The notes: generated by a model not told the origin, from the letters alone. A stretch of 64,000 nucleotides of DNA from Chitinophagales bacterium (GCA_013298845.1 JAAFJN010000005.1:20898-84897); one strand, 5' to 3'. Counted from the first letter of the stretch, positions 17,439-25,940 are shown. Made by a program: numbers and translations.

Positions 17439-17492
17439 CAAAACATATTGACTCCTACTTCACATCTCTATCATTTTCTTGAATGCTGTTGA

Positions 17493-18614
17493 TTAAGACC
17501 CGCCGCGTCCGTTGAACCCCACGGAAAGGCCAAATCGGTGGCCGCCGCGATTGGGGATAAAAAAGACGTTGACCGGAATATTCAACCGACCGGAATGGAA
17601 CGATTTACCAGCGGCAAATACAAAGGAGGAATTCACCTTGTACGAGCCACGGCTATCGAACCGAAATTCGGTATCCGCCGGGACGGGGGCATCGGGGTTT
17701 TGAGACTGCCATTCGCTCAACAGATTCCAGGTGCCGCTTTCGCTGTAAAAACCTTCGGCGTCTTTTAAGATCGACAACGACGGCCCAAAGGCAAACTCAA
17801 AACCGTTGCGGTTGCTGCGCACCCCGTGCAGTACCGTAATGCTGGGGATAATTTGTGATTGGTCCAAGCCGGTGATAATCGGGATAAACTCAAACAGAGC
17901 CTGTAAACCGCCTTGGTTCAGGTACGTGGTTTCAAACTGGTATCCAAACTGAAACATCACCGGATTGGCGTCAATTCCACCTTCCGAACGCGGCGCCGAA
18001 ATGCGGTCGGCGGCTTTACCCGTAAACACCGTCATGCCCATGCGGGGACCACTGAGGTTAAGTTTAGCGGCGTTGGGGATGTTAATGGAACTGGCGTAAT
18101 CATCGGCTTGGGTCAGTTTTTTCATAATATTTTCGTCAACGGGCAGTCCCAGCATTTTACGCAGGGTTAATTCCACCATCAATTGCACCTGATTGCGCAA
18201 GTTGAGGTATTGCGACACCTGACTTCTTTCGACGGTTTCGGTCCCTACATCAATGAGGCGAAGCGAGATGACAATTTGTTCGCCGAGCAATTCCACCGAA
18301 CCGGTGAGCATTTTATCGGAGCGGAGTTTGCGGCCCATTTCCACGAGGCAAATTTTACCGTAACAATTGGTCAAATCCAGGCTTTCTTTGTTGGCGAGGT
18401 ATTCGACGTCGTATTTGTCCAGAATTTCAAATTGGCCTAATTTATCCAGTTCGAGGCGCACTAAATTGCCCATTTGCGCCGGATCGAGGATAAAACCTTT
18501 GGAATCAATGTGCAAGACGGCGACTTTGGGTTTGGGCGTGACGGTGCCGACCTGTGCCACGACAAACGTGGAAAACAGCAGCATAAGGGCGATTGGTAAA
18601 GCAAAATTTTTCAT
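17493..18614 (-). CDS. Exported protein with CsgG/TolB-N-like domain and beta-barrel-like C-terminus
   Basis: A 373-residue protein with a signal peptide (MKNFALPIALMLLFSTFVVAQ). Residues about 28-150 resemble the CsgG/LpoB/TolB-N fold (VAVLHIDSKGF, then LVRLELDKLGQFEILDKYD, MGRKLRSDKMLTGSVELLGE, ISLRLIDVGTET); such domains form periplasmic assemblies. The remainder (about 190-373) alternates polar and hydrophobic residues, with GMTVFTGKAADRI and glycine/aromatic-rich strands suggestive of an outer-membrane barrel. It may be a lipid-free envelope assembly factor; the exact role is unknown. The 5' flank leads into the first inverted-array repeat element. Confidence 0.7.
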   Translation of the reverse strand: MKNFALPIALMLLFSTFVVAQVGTVTPKPKVAVLHIDSKGFILDPAQMGNLVRLELDKLGQFEILDKYDVEYLANKESLDLTNCYGKICLVEMGRKLRSDKMLTGSVELLGEQIVISLRLIDVGTETVERSQVSQYLNLRNQVQLMVELTLRKMLGLPVDENIMKKLTQADDYASSINIPNAAKLNLSGPRMGMTVFTGKAADRISAPRSEGGIDANPVMFQFGYQFETTYLNQGGLQALFEFIPIITGLDQSQIIPSITVLHGVRSNRNGFEFAFGPSLSILKDAEGFYSESGTWNLLSEWQSQNPDAPVPADTEFRFDSRGSYKVNSSFVFAAGKSFHSGRLNIPVNVFFIPNRGGHRFGLSVGFNGRGGS

Positions 18615-18789
18615 GTCGTTTGATTTGTGCCCCGTTGTTTATTGGATTGCCGTTCGTAAACAAAGGACTTGTAAACTTAAAACTGTTAACGGATTAGGAA
18701 ATTTCCTGCAACAAATGTGGGGAGAGCGGTATTGGGCCGGTATGATGCCGGTTAGGAAACGTGGTGATGTTCGTCAATGAGGAGACAGT

Positions 18790-18985
18790 TGAACACCGAA
18801 CTGAAAAATGAACACCGAACACCGAACATTCGAACACTGAACATCGAACTGAAAATTGAACACCGAACACCGAATGTCGAACACCGAACACCTAACTGAA
18901 AAGTGAACGCCGAACACCGAACCGTTCGAACACCGAACATCGAACTGAAAATTGAACAGCGACGTGTTGAAAAGCCAACATCGAA
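18790..18985. repeat. Element copy 1, left array of GAACACCGAA-type repeats
   Basis: About 195 bp of imperfect, variably spaced units built on GAACACCGAAC, GAACATCGAACTGAAAA and CGAATGTCGAACACC. The array is the inverted counterpart of the right array at 19127-19193, so transcripts or single strands could fold into long stems. Confidence 0.9.
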
Positions 18986-19126
18986 GTATCGGCTTATAAA
19001 ACAGCCTTACCGCATTCCATTATCAACCCTAAATGCTGTGCATAATTTAAGCAATCGTCACTCAAACGCGGGATAAAACCACATCATGCTCTACGGCGTA
19101 TTAAAACCTTATTCGATTAAACACTA
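18986..19126. other. Element copy 1, core sequence
   Basis: The unique core between the two arrays, bounded by CGAAGTAT and ACTTCG in inverted orientation. It shares CTTACCGCA, a block AATCGTC.CT.AAA.GCGGGATAA..CCACATCA and GCGTATT with the core at 44694-44835. No reading frame of note. Confidence 0.7.
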
Positions 19127-19193
19127 CTTCGGCATTCGATATTCGGTGTTAGGTGTTCGGTGTTCAATTGTTCGATGTTCAATTGTTCAATTG
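19127..19193. repeat. Element copy 1, right array of TTCGGTGTTC-type repeats
   Basis: The reverse complement of the left-array motif (ATTCGGTGTTAGGTGTTC, GTTCGGTGTTC, TTGTTCGATGTTCAA). It ends against the stop codon of the lipoprotein gene at 19195. Confidence 0.85.
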
Positions 19194-19194
19194 T

Positions 19195-19806
19195 TTATTC
19201 CGTAAAAAAATCATCCGCGTTGACGTACAGTATTTTTACTTTTTGGGGATCGGGTGCCAAGGCGGCATTGCGCTGAATGAGCCGGATAAACCGTTTGGAT
19301 TGTCGTCCCATAAAATGGGTCCAATACACAATAATTACCCGTTCGTGGGGCAAAGGACGGACGGTTGCGGTACCAATCATGGGTTGCAGGTACCGCAACT
19401 GGGTAGAAAGTGACACTATACTGTCTAAGGGAGCCTGTTGACGCGGGGGGAACACGTCGAAGGCATGGGTGCGGTTCCAACGTAAATTGGGGAAACCTCC
19501 CGCGTAACAGTTGACGTGGAAGGTTTCCAATGCTCCGTTGGAAGTATAATACAAGGCTTGCAACGGCTGTACATGATTTTTGATCGCTACCCGATGTTGA
19601 CTGGTATCCCATTGCAACAACATGGCACGGTAACCGGTATCTATCCGATAACTATCCTGCGCCGGAATACCGTATCGTTTTGCTACGCGCATGATGTCCT
19701 CCGGGGAACGGGCACCCGGGGTTTTGAGGCCATAAAGTGCCGCACAACCAGTGTTCAATCCTGCCAAAAGGAAAAGCAAAAGGCGTACAAACGGGTATTT
19801 CCCCAT
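19195..19806 (-). CDS. Putative lipoprotein, function unknown
   Basis: A 203-residue exported protein. The N-terminus MGKYPFVRLLLFLLAGLNTGC is a lipoprotein signal with Cys21 as the acylated residue. The mature part has no motif I recognise; DAFDVFPP-like and HERVIIVYWTHFMGRQSKRF segments suggest a compact alpha/beta fold. The frame is open to 19899, but ATG 19806 begins the signal sequence. A 31-codon hydrophobic ORF ends 16 bp upstream. The stop codon lies 1 bp from repeat element copy 1. Confidence 0.7.
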   Translation of the reverse strand: MGKYPFVRLLLFLLAGLNTGCAALYGLKTPGARSPEDIMRVAKRYGIPAQDSYRIDTGYRAMLLQWDTSQHRVAIKNHVQPLQALYYTSNGALETFHVNCYAGGFPNLRWNRTHAFDVFPPRQQAPLDSIVSLSTQLRYLQPMIGTATVRPLPHERVIIVYWTHFMGRQSKRFIRLIQRNAALAPDPQKVKILYVNADDFFTE

Positions 19807-19822
19807 CGCTTTTTTTATGGGT

Positions 19823-19918
19823 TTAGAACGTATGGAACAGGGCCAATGATAACTGATACTCCTGTTTAAAGCCCGCAAGGACGAGCAGAAAGAGTGCAAA
19901 AAAAAGATCCTGTTTCAC
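19823..19918 (-). CDS. Possible 31-residue hydrophobic peptide
   Basis: An ORF from GTG 19918 to TAA: a short hydrophilic start (MKQDLFF), a hydrophobic helix (ALFLLVLAGF), then KQEYQLSLALFHTF. It ends 16 bp before the lipoprotein ATG on the same strand. It could be a leader peptide or small membrane peptide, or chance: the start is GTG and no promoter box was found. Confidence 0.25.
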   Translation of the reverse strand: MKQDLFFALFLLVLAGFKQEYQLSLALFHTF

Positions 19919-19963
19919 AATGCTTTAGTTTATTATAAAAAAACAGGCTTTGATGGAAAATGT

Positions 19964-20524
19964 TCAAATGGGTGGCCACGAGGACGGGGCGGCCCCAAGG
20001 AGGGCTGCCCCAACGGCGATCTCATAGCCGCCGTTTTTTTTCACAATGGCGCATTGCTGAGGTACGATATGGGTGCCAAGTGGTATTTGTAGTTTTTGGC
20101 ACAAGGAATCGGGGAGCGGACAAGGCCGGGGAATGGAAAAAAAACGCTGGTCAAAAAACTTCGCGCGGGTGCAGGTACGCATGGTCGCGCGGGGGAAAAA
20201 GCACACCAAATACCCCGGTGTTTCGGAAATTTGGATGGTCCCCCCGACGTGGCGGCACGGGATTGCGGCCCGGAGATAGTGGCGTTTCCAACGGGCATTA
20301 CTTTCGCCGGGTTGTTCTTCGTCGTCGCTTTGGTCGTATTCCGTTTCTTCTACCTGATCATCGTCGTCATCGTCGAAAATGTGGCAAAAACCGGCCATTT
20401 CGCAGGTGATCATGCCCATTATTTCGATGGGAACCCCAATAGTAGCGAGCATGGGGAATGTTTTGGCTTCGGTAGTGTTGACCGGAGTTATTATATGTTG
20501 TTTCTCATTGTTATACATGTGCAT
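19964..20524 (-). CDS. Hypothetical protein with acidic tract
   Basis: A 186-residue protein, start ATG 20524 (or 20518). Residues about 25-50 are hydrophobic-neutral (FPMLATIGVPIEIMGMITCEMAGF); about 50-75 form a strongly acidic tract (FDDDDDDQVEETEYDQSDDEEQ); the rest has several cysteines and basic patches (CFFPRATMRTCTRAKFF). The PMLATIGVP...GMITCEM segment looks strand-like. No family recognised. Plus-strand frames covering the same bases are arginine/glycine-rich shadows. No promoter box was seen. Confidence 0.55.
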   Translation of the reverse strand: MHMYNNEKQHIITPVNTTEAKTFPMLATIGVPIEIMGMITCEMAGFCHIFDDDDDDQVEETEYDQSDDEEQPGESNARWKRHYLRAAIPCRHVGGTIQISETPGYLVCFFPRATMRTCTRAKFFDQRFFSIPRPCPLPDSLCQKLQIPLGTHIVPQQCAIVKKNGGYEIAVGAALLGAAPSSWPPI

Positions 20525-20638
20525 GTTTGTAAAAAATGGTCGTCTTATTTATTTCGGCGGAAATTTACTGCTGACAAAACTCACCAATAATCCAGCGCCG
20601 ATTGAAAGTAGCAGGTATTTCAAAATGCGACATTAGAT

Positions 20639-22438
20639 TTATTTTGTATAAACCAAACGCATTTCGTACCCGGAATAATACAAATTTCCGTTGGGTAGTA
20701 CTTTTAACGTGGCGGCGCAACCGCGATCAATACCGTCGGATACGGCGGTTTTTTCGTTTATGATATCAAAACCAATTTCGTCTTTTTCACCCGTGAGCAG
20801 ATAATGCCGGTGCATCACCAACTTCTGCTGCACAATAGTCAATCGTTCCGGCACAATACTTACATTTCCGGGAAAAGGATCAACTATTTCGTAGGTTCCA
20901 GCCCGATTCACCCAATCTTTTGAAACCTCGCTGGCAATATCTTTTCGGGAGATGTATTCAAAATCGCCCGATCCCGGGTAACATGCTTTTAGTACAATAC
21001 GGTCATCTACCTTTAAAAATGCAAATTCCATATCTTTCACCTTAATTGGAAACAAACGCAGCAACTTGTACCGAACATGGTAGCGGTTAGTGGCATCATT
21101 ACGTTTCAACATGAGTACGTTTTTACCCTGTTTAAAACGTATTTTTTGCTCATTTACCCGCTCTAACCGAACATACCCGCTTCCGCCGCCGCCGTAAATG
21201 CCACTAATTTCGCGGTGGTCAATTTTTTCGTTTTGCAATCCAAGTGCCGAAAACGTTTTGTCTGGATTGGACTTTGCACCTTCCGCATTGCGATTAATGG
21301 CGTAGTATTTGCGCAACATCCGATGGTAAAGTTTTTGATAAAAAGCATCTCCCTGCTCACCATTGCACACAATGGAAATACCCAGTTTCGCCTTCGGAAA
21401 AGCCATAGTTATGGCGTGGTGGAAACTAAAATCGCCGCCGTGTCCAATAGCATCCCCGATCAAATCATCATCTTTAATTCCAAGGGGTATGATAAACAGA
21501 CCTAAACCGAATTTTTCGTCCGTTGCCAGCGTCAGGTTGCTTGTTTGCGGCGTGCACATCATTTCAAACGTTGCCCGGCGGAGTACGCCTGCCTGCTCTA
21601 ACACCTCCGGATTGACCAAGGCTTGGTTCAATATCACCAAATCCTCGATAGTACTGAACACTCCACCGGCGGCAATATCGCGGGTCAAAGGTTCATCAAC
21701 CCTTGTCCCCTTGGCATTGTACCCCAAGGCGACTTTTTCGTCGTTGGGAACGTTGTAATACGCTGCGGTAGCGCGCAAACCAAGTGGGCGAAAAAGATAC
21801 CGTTCAGTGTATTCGGCGTACGATAACCCGGATACACGTTCAATAACCACCCCCAACAAACCGTAACCAACGTTCGAGTAATTAAAAATGTAGTCAGGTT
21901 CGATGGTCAATACTTCCTCACTTGCCAATGCCACCAATCTTTGTTGGGGCTGAGCCTGTCCACCATAACTATAGTTAAATACTTCGTCGGTAAACCCTGA
22001 AGTATGGGTTAGAAGGTGGCGAATGCGCACCGGATTCCCCGGTTTCAATTGCCTGATTTTCAAATCCGTGATGTACTGCTCCACTGGTGCCTCCAGGTCA
22101 ACCTTACCCTGTTCCACCAACTGCATGATGGCCATTGCGGTAAACATTTTGGTCACCGACGCGACGCGAAACCGGCTGTCGGGTGCGACTGGTACTTTTT
22201 TCTCCACGTTAATGTATCCGTACGTGGATTGAAATACCACTTTCCCGTGGTCGGTAATGGCCACTGCACAGCCCGGAATTTTGTACTCGGTGCTTAATGC
22301 CGCAATCACCGAATCGGCGTATAATTGAAAAGTTTTATCTTGCTCAAAGTTATTATAAGATGTTTGTGACATAACCTCTATATGATAAGTACAGATACAC
22401 CCAACTAAGAGCACTAACTTCAGCATTTTTGTCCACAT
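20639..22438 (-). CDS. Serine hydrolase, beta-lactamase class C / penicillin-binding protein family
   Basis: A 599-residue exported enzyme. The signal peptide (MLKLVLLVGCICTYHIEVMSQ) precedes a serine-beta-lactamase-like domain (about 35-380): SVTK with nucleophile Ser94 and Lys97, the YSN triad Tyr187-Ser188-Asn189, and HGG at 333-335 in place of KTG. The C-terminal 200 residues are beta-rich with GIYGGGGSGYVRLERV and likely form lipocalin-like accessory domains found in AmpC-like esterases and D-aminopeptidases. The substrate may be a D-amino-acid peptide or ester; resistance is not implied. Two promoter boxes lie upstream in a duplicated 185-bp region. Confidence 0.9.
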   Translation of the reverse strand: MWTKMLKLVLLVGCICTYHIEVMSQTSYNNFEQDKTFQLYADSVIAALSTEYKIPGCAVAITDHGKVVFQSTYGYINVEKKVPVAPDSRFRVASVTKMFTAMAIMQLVEQGKVDLEAPVEQYITDLKIRQLKPGNPVRIRHLLTHTSGFTDEVFNYSYGGQAQPQQRLVALASEEVLTIEPDYIFNYSNVGYGLLGVVIERVSGLSYAEYTERYLFRPLGLRATAAYYNVPNDEKVALGYNAKGTRVDEPLTRDIAAGGVFSTIEDLVILNQALVNPEVLEQAGVLRRATFEMMCTPQTSNLTLATDEKFGLGLFIIPLGIKDDDLIGDAIGHGGDFSFHHAITMAFPKAKLGISIVCNGEQGDAFYQKLYHRMLRKYYAINRNAEGAKSNPDKTFSALGLQNEKIDHREISGIYGGGGSGYVRLERVNEQKIRFKQGKNVLMLKRNDATNRYHVRYKLLRLFPIKVKDMEFAFLKVDDRIVLKACYPGSGDFEYISRKDIASEVSKDWVNRAGTYEIVDPFPGNVSIVPERLTIVQQKLVMHRHYLLTGEKDEIGFDIINEKTAVSDGIDRGCAATLKVLPNGNLYYSGYEMRLVYTK

Positions 22439-22589
22439 AAGTATATATAATTATTTTTTACAACCATATAAAAAAGATTGTTTCACTCGGCTTTTAAAAA
22501 AGATCATGCTTCATCAGTATAGTTCAATTGTATTCAAGGTTTCTAGAAAATTATTTCACCTTATTTGTATCCTGACTGTTTCTCCCCGT

Positions 22590-22737
22590 TTTGTTGCTAC
22601 AAAGGTAAAGGCCCTTTTTCGTGCTGTAACCGACACTTTTGCAGTGGATTTTGGTGCTTTTTTGCGTTTTTTCACCCCAATTCGTTGCGTAAGTCACTGT
22701 ATTTCAAACACTTATCCGTTTTTGATTTGGTCGCGGT
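22590..22737. repeat. Direct repeat, copy 1, carrying a -7 box
   Basis: It aligns along its whole length with 22775-22922 at a fixed offset of 185 bp, differing by scattered substitutions. It contains TTGTTGCTACAAAGGTAAAG, GTAACCGACACTTTTGCAG and CTTTTTTGCGTTTTTTCACC. Confidence 0.85.
22600..22607 (-). promoter_or_regulatory. -7 box TACCTTTG for serine hydrolase (proximal)
   Basis: An exact TAnnTTTG on the minus strand inside repeat copy 1, giving a leader of about 160 nt before ATG 22438. Confidence 0.55.
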
Positions 22738-22774
22738 TATGGTTTATTTTTTATTGTCTAATCGTTCTCTTCGT

Positions 22775-22922
22775 TTTGATGCTACAAAGGTAAAAGCCCT
22801 ATTTCGCACTGTAACCGACACTTTTGCAGTGGATTTTGGCACTTTTTTGCGTTTTTTCACCCCGATTCGCTGCATAAGTCACTGTATTTCAAACATTTAT
22901 CACTTTTTCATTTGGTGCAGGT
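22775..22922. repeat. Direct repeat, copy 2, carrying a -7 box
   Basis: The second unit of the duplication, with the same -7 box and the same GTAACCGACACTTTTGCAG block. It sits farther from the serine hydrolase gene and next to the decayed ORF. Confidence 0.85.
22785..22792 (-). promoter_or_regulatory. -7 box TACCTTTG for serine hydrolase (distal)
   Basis: The equivalent box in repeat copy 2, exactly 185 bp upstream of the proximal box. Confidence 0.45.
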
Positions 22923-23054
22923 TTATTGCACTATAATATCTGTACCTATAATTTCGGTAAGTGCTTGCTTTTGTTGAGTACTTAATTGATTCCATTGGGC
23001 TTCGGATTGGAGGAATCCTAATTAAAGTAATAATGTAATAATGACTGTAATCAT
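22923..23054 (-). pseudogene. Decayed small ORF
   Basis: From ATG 23054 the frame reads MITVIITLLL, a TAA stop, then continues as LGFLQSEAQWNQLSTQQKQ and ends ALTEIIGTDIIVQ. The part after the stop looks like genuine amphipathic helical protein. A point mutation in a small exported or membrane peptide, or the tail of a lost gene, would explain it. It directly abuts repeat copy 2. Family unknown. Confidence 0.3.
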
Positions 23055-23219
23055 GGCAAGTAAAATTTTGTGTAGTGAACTTCGACTCCGCGGGGTTTGT
23101 GCACAAAATTTTAGGATACTTCCCCATATTGTGATGCACAAAACCTTGCGACGCTCAGTTTAAATAAAGTTTGTTTAATTTTTTTTCAAAAAAAAACGCA
23201 CTAAGTTCAACAAAAAAAA

Positions 23220-23227
23220 TATCTTTG
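23220..23227 (+). promoter_or_regulatory. -7 box TATCTTTG for the 494-residue protein
   Basis: TAnnTTTG followed by CAC, giving a leader of about 230 nt before ATG 23464. Confidence 0.5.
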
Positions 23228-23463
23228 CACAAGTATTCGATTGTTGGTAATAGTGTGTCGTTCCTGATTGTGATACAAAGGTGGGGGTGTAATTCGGCCA
23301 GCATACCGACAGTTTTATATACCTTTTTATTCGGTTTTTACAACTTTCCGGAGTTTGCCAATCGAGTAAATAATTACTAATCAATACTTTACAACAAAAC
23401 AACCTATATTTCTCTGGTCGCGAAACGGCCATTATTTTTTCATTTTTCCTTCATTTTTCTCAC

Positions 23464-24948
23464 ATGTTAGTAAAAAGTCTTAATGAAATTGCTCCTCTGA
23501 TTGGTGAACGGGTACCCGAAGCCCGTAAAATTCTTGGTTTTTTATGCAAGGGTAAATTGGAAATTATGGCCATTTATGACCACTTTCAAGACCACGTACA
23601 CCCCAGCGTAGAAGCCGCCGCCGAAGCCATTCCGGATATGGGGCTTACCAGTTTTAAAAAATACGGTGCTAAACTATTGGTTTATCTGCGCCAAATGGTG
23701 CCTATGATGATTGAACCGGATGATGATAGTATAGAATCAATTATTTATGATAATGCACTTGTGAAAATACTGGATGCATTTCGTTGTCGCCATACTTCTC
23801 GAATCGTGGCCGAAAGTGCCTACGAAAGAGCTATGGCACAAGAACAAGCGGCCTTTGCATTAGACGCAGTAAAAAGTTTAATGCGCTGCACGGCAACACT
23901 AGGCGGTAACAGGAAAAAAGAATTTCAGGAGTTGTGGGAATTAAATAAACAACTGACTGAATTTGCTACAGTTCAGCAAAAAAGTTATGATATGACATTA
24001 GAAAATGCCTTTTACAAATCAATAAAAAAAGTTGTTGACAAGGAACGATTACAATACCTTAAAAAAGTAGAAGCAGACTTAAAATTGCACATAGGAAAAG
24101 TAGATTCATTTCCTTATCATAATAATTACTATAACATATCTTTTGATTACTACTTCTCAAGTGCTTCGTATGAGAACGCTTACACTAATGCTAAAGAAGC
24201 ACTTTTATATGCTGAAAAACGTCCTAAATATGCTTCAGATTTAATCGTACTTACTTATCTACGCCTTTGCTACTGCTGCGCCATGCTTGCCCAATATGAA
24301 AAAGGGGAACATCACCTGACACAAAGCCTAAAATACGGTGAAGTAGGTACCATCAATTGGTTTTCCAGCCTTGAAGTGGGTTATTACCTCTACATGCGCG
24401 CCGGCAACACCGAAAAAGCCGCCGAAATATACCTGAAAGCCACCCGCCACAAAAAATTTATCAACCTCTCAGACGCTACACGCGAAACCTGGTATATTAT
24501 TGGCGCATACCTGTACATTCGGTTGGCAGCCGCCGGAAAACCAATACTCAAACAGTTCCCCGTTTATAAAGCCACTAAATTCCAAAACGATATTTCCCAT
24601 TATCAGTTCGATAAAGGTGGCCTGAACGCCGCCGCCCTCATCGCGGGGCTACTGCTGACCCACCTCGAAGGACAAAAAGATAAAATCGTGGATCGCATTG
24701 ATGCCCTGGAAAAATACCGCGAGCGTTATCTGCTTGAAGGGCATACACCCCGCACGGCATTGCTGCTCAAAATTTACCTCCACATGGCGCGTTCCGGGTT
24801 CCAACGCCGGTTGTACGGTGAAAAATTAACCGAATACAAAACCGAACTGGCAGCCATAACGCCGGAATCATTTGAGTGGGAAATTATTCCGGGAGAACAA
24901 ATTATTGAATTCATGGAACAATTGGAACAACCGCTGGCTGCGCGGTAG
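23464..24948 (+). CDS. Uncharacterised helical-repeat protein of mosaic composition
   Basis: A 494-residue cytoplasmic protein without signal or membrane helix. An N-terminal segment (about 1-90; KSLNEIAPLIGERVPEARK) may be a separate helical domain; the rest is TPR-like (YENAYTNAKEALLYAEKR, LRLCYCCAMLAQYEKGEHHL, EVGYYLYMRAGNTEKAAEIY). Bases 23720-24290 are clearly more AT-rich than the two ends of the same gene. No family is recognised. It has a long leader and its own promoter box, and ends 8 bp from the convergent DUF72 gene. Confidence 0.75.
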   Translation: MLVKSLNEIAPLIGERVPEARKILGFLCKGKLEIMAIYDHFQDHVHPSVEAAAEAIPDMGLTSFKKYGAKLLVYLRQMVPMMIEPDDDSIESIIYDNALVKILDAFRCRHTSRIVAESAYERAMAQEQAAFALDAVKSLMRCTATLGGNRKKEFQELWELNKQLTEFATVQQKSYDMTLENAFYKSIKKVVDKERLQYLKKVEADLKLHIGKVDSFPYHNNYYNISFDYYFSSASYENAYTNAKEALLYAEKRPKYASDLIVLTYLRLCYCCAMLAQYEKGEHHLTQSLKYGEVGTINWFSSLEVGYYLYMRAGNTEKAAEIYLKATRHKKFINLSDATRETWYIIGAYLYIRLAAAGKPILKQFPVYKATKFQNDISHYQFDKGGLNAAALIAGLLLTHLEGQKDKIVDRIDALEKYRERYLLEGHTPRTALLLKIYLHMARSGFQRRLYGEKLTEYKTELAAITPESFEWEIIPGEQIIEFMEQLEQPLAAR

Positions 24949-24956
24949 CCAATAGG

Positions 24957-25871
24957 CTAAAACAAACTCCCCTGCTCCCCCGGCGATTTTATCAATTCCG
25001 GGCCGCGCAAAATCGCCGCCGGTATATGCCGCCGGAATTGTTCGGTCACGTACAGCGCCAAATCAGGGGCGAGCAAGTTATCCGGCTCGTGCGAAAAAAA
25101 ATAAACCGTTTCCAAACCCGCTTCTACCCACGTGCGCACGCGCTGCACCCAGGCATCTACGCGGGTGTAATCGGTGGGGTGCAGGCCGTTGCCCACAAAA
25201 CGAAACATCGCGCAGTTGTTGGTCAATTGCGAATGGCACACGTCGCGACGGCCCGCGACATCGGTGATGATGCTGGCCACGCTCATTTCTTCCAACAAGT
25301 CAAAAAACGCCGCTCCGGCGCCGCTGTTGTCAAAAAATGCTTCGTGGCGCACTTCTACCGCTAAAGGGATATAGGGCGGCCATTTTTCCAAAAAACGCCG
25401 CAACAAAGGCAAATATTTGGGTTCAAAATAAGGTGGTAATTGCAAAAAACAATACCCCATTTTGGGACCAAACTGGCGCATTTGTTCAAAAAACACCCTT
25501 AGTTCGGTACTGGAAACGCCCAAATCGCGGGCGTGGCTGATGGTTTGGGGAACTTTGGGACAAAAGCGAAAATCGTCGGGGGTTTCGTCGCACCAACGCT
25601 GTACCGTGGCCGTATCGGGAATGCGGTAGTGGGTGGTATTATGCTCAATGGTGTTGAACTGCTTGCCGTATGCCTTCAGGAAATCGCGTTCTTTGGTAGC
25701 AACGGGGTACCACTTACCCACCCATTCTTTCATATTATAACCCGTTGGCCCGATATAAATGCGCACGGGTTGGTGTTGGTGCAGGCGATGCAGCAAACTG
25801 GCGTTGCCGGGGGCATCGGGGCGGAGGGTAAAATCTACATTATTGATGTCCGAGCGTTTTCCGAACTCCAT
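24957..25871 (-). CDS. DUF72 family protein (YecE-like)
   Basis: A 304-residue cytoplasmic protein with TIM-barrel-like pattern. It carries DUF72 landmarks: IYIGPTGYNMKEWVGKWYP near residue 37, FNTIEHNTTHYRIP near 71, FRFCPKVPQTISH near 100, LQLPPYFEPK near 142, and a late YFFSHEPDNLLAP segment. The biochemical activity of DUF72 is not established. The N-terminal 35 residues are an extension before the usual start. Its promoter box lies 36 bp upstream. Confidence 0.9.
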   Translation of the reverse strand: MEFGKRSDINNVDFTLRPDAPGNASLLHRLHQHQPVRIYIGPTGYNMKEWVGKWYPVATKERDFLKAYGKQFNTIEHNTTHYRIPDTATVQRWCDETPDDFRFCPKVPQTISHARDLGVSSTELRVFFEQMRQFGPKMGYCFLQLPPYFEPKYLPLLRRFLEKWPPYIPLAVEVRHEAFFDNSGAGAAFFDLLEEMSVASIITDVAGRRDVCHSQLTNNCAMFRFVGNGLHPTDYTRVDAWVQRVRTWVEAGLETVYFFSHEPDNLLAPDLALYVTEQFRRHIPAAILRGPELIKSPGEQGSLF

Positions 25872-25907
25872 GAAACAGCGATTTAATTTTCTTTAATACA
25901 GGTTTGA

Positions 25908-25915
25908 CAAATTTA
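25908..25915 (-). promoter_or_regulatory. -7 box TAAATTTG for the DUF72 gene
   Basis: A minus-strand TAnnTTTG match 36 bp before ATG 25871. Confidence 0.45.
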
Positions 25916-25940
25916 AGCACGTTCAAACGGGTTGAATGCT

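Larger units (their letters stand above)
16976..17492. other. 517-bp gene-free stretch
   Basis: It holds the long leader and promoter box of the TPR gene (17217-17224, minus) and the terminator of the following minus gene (17391-17438). A 67-codon plus-strand frame at 17279-17482 has basic, low-quality composition and is not counted as a gene. Confidence 0.6.
22439..23463. other. 1.0-kb gene-free region with duplication and two leaders
   Basis: It holds the long leader of the serine hydrolase gene, two copies of a roughly 150-bp repeat (22590-22737 and 22775-22922), a decayed ORF on the minus strand (22923-23054), the promoter of the 494-residue protein (23220-23227) and its leader of about 230 nt. 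Plus-strand frames here are shadows. Confidence 0.6.

Noticed and set aside
17279..17482. 67-codon plus-strand frame
   Set aside because: Arginine- and serine-rich, overlaps the terminator of a minus gene, and starts in an AT-rich stretch with no promoter box; judged chance.
18694..18940. Minus-strand frames rich in FGVR and CSVF motifs
   Set aside because: They are translations of the GAACACCGAA array; the composition is explained by the repeat, not by a protein.
18790..19193. CRISPR array or VNTR inside a gene
   Set aside because: Units are short (about 10-21 bp), have no unique spacers, and are in inverted arrangement around a core; no coding frame is supported.
19960..20590. Plus-strand frames opposite the acidic-tract protein
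   Set aside because: Arginine/glycine-rich shadows of a better frame on the minus strand.
20639..22438. Antibiotic-resistance beta-lactamase
   Set aside because: The fold is class C-like, but the HGG motif, long C-terminal extension and context indicate an esterase/peptidase-type enzyme; resistance cannot be claimed.
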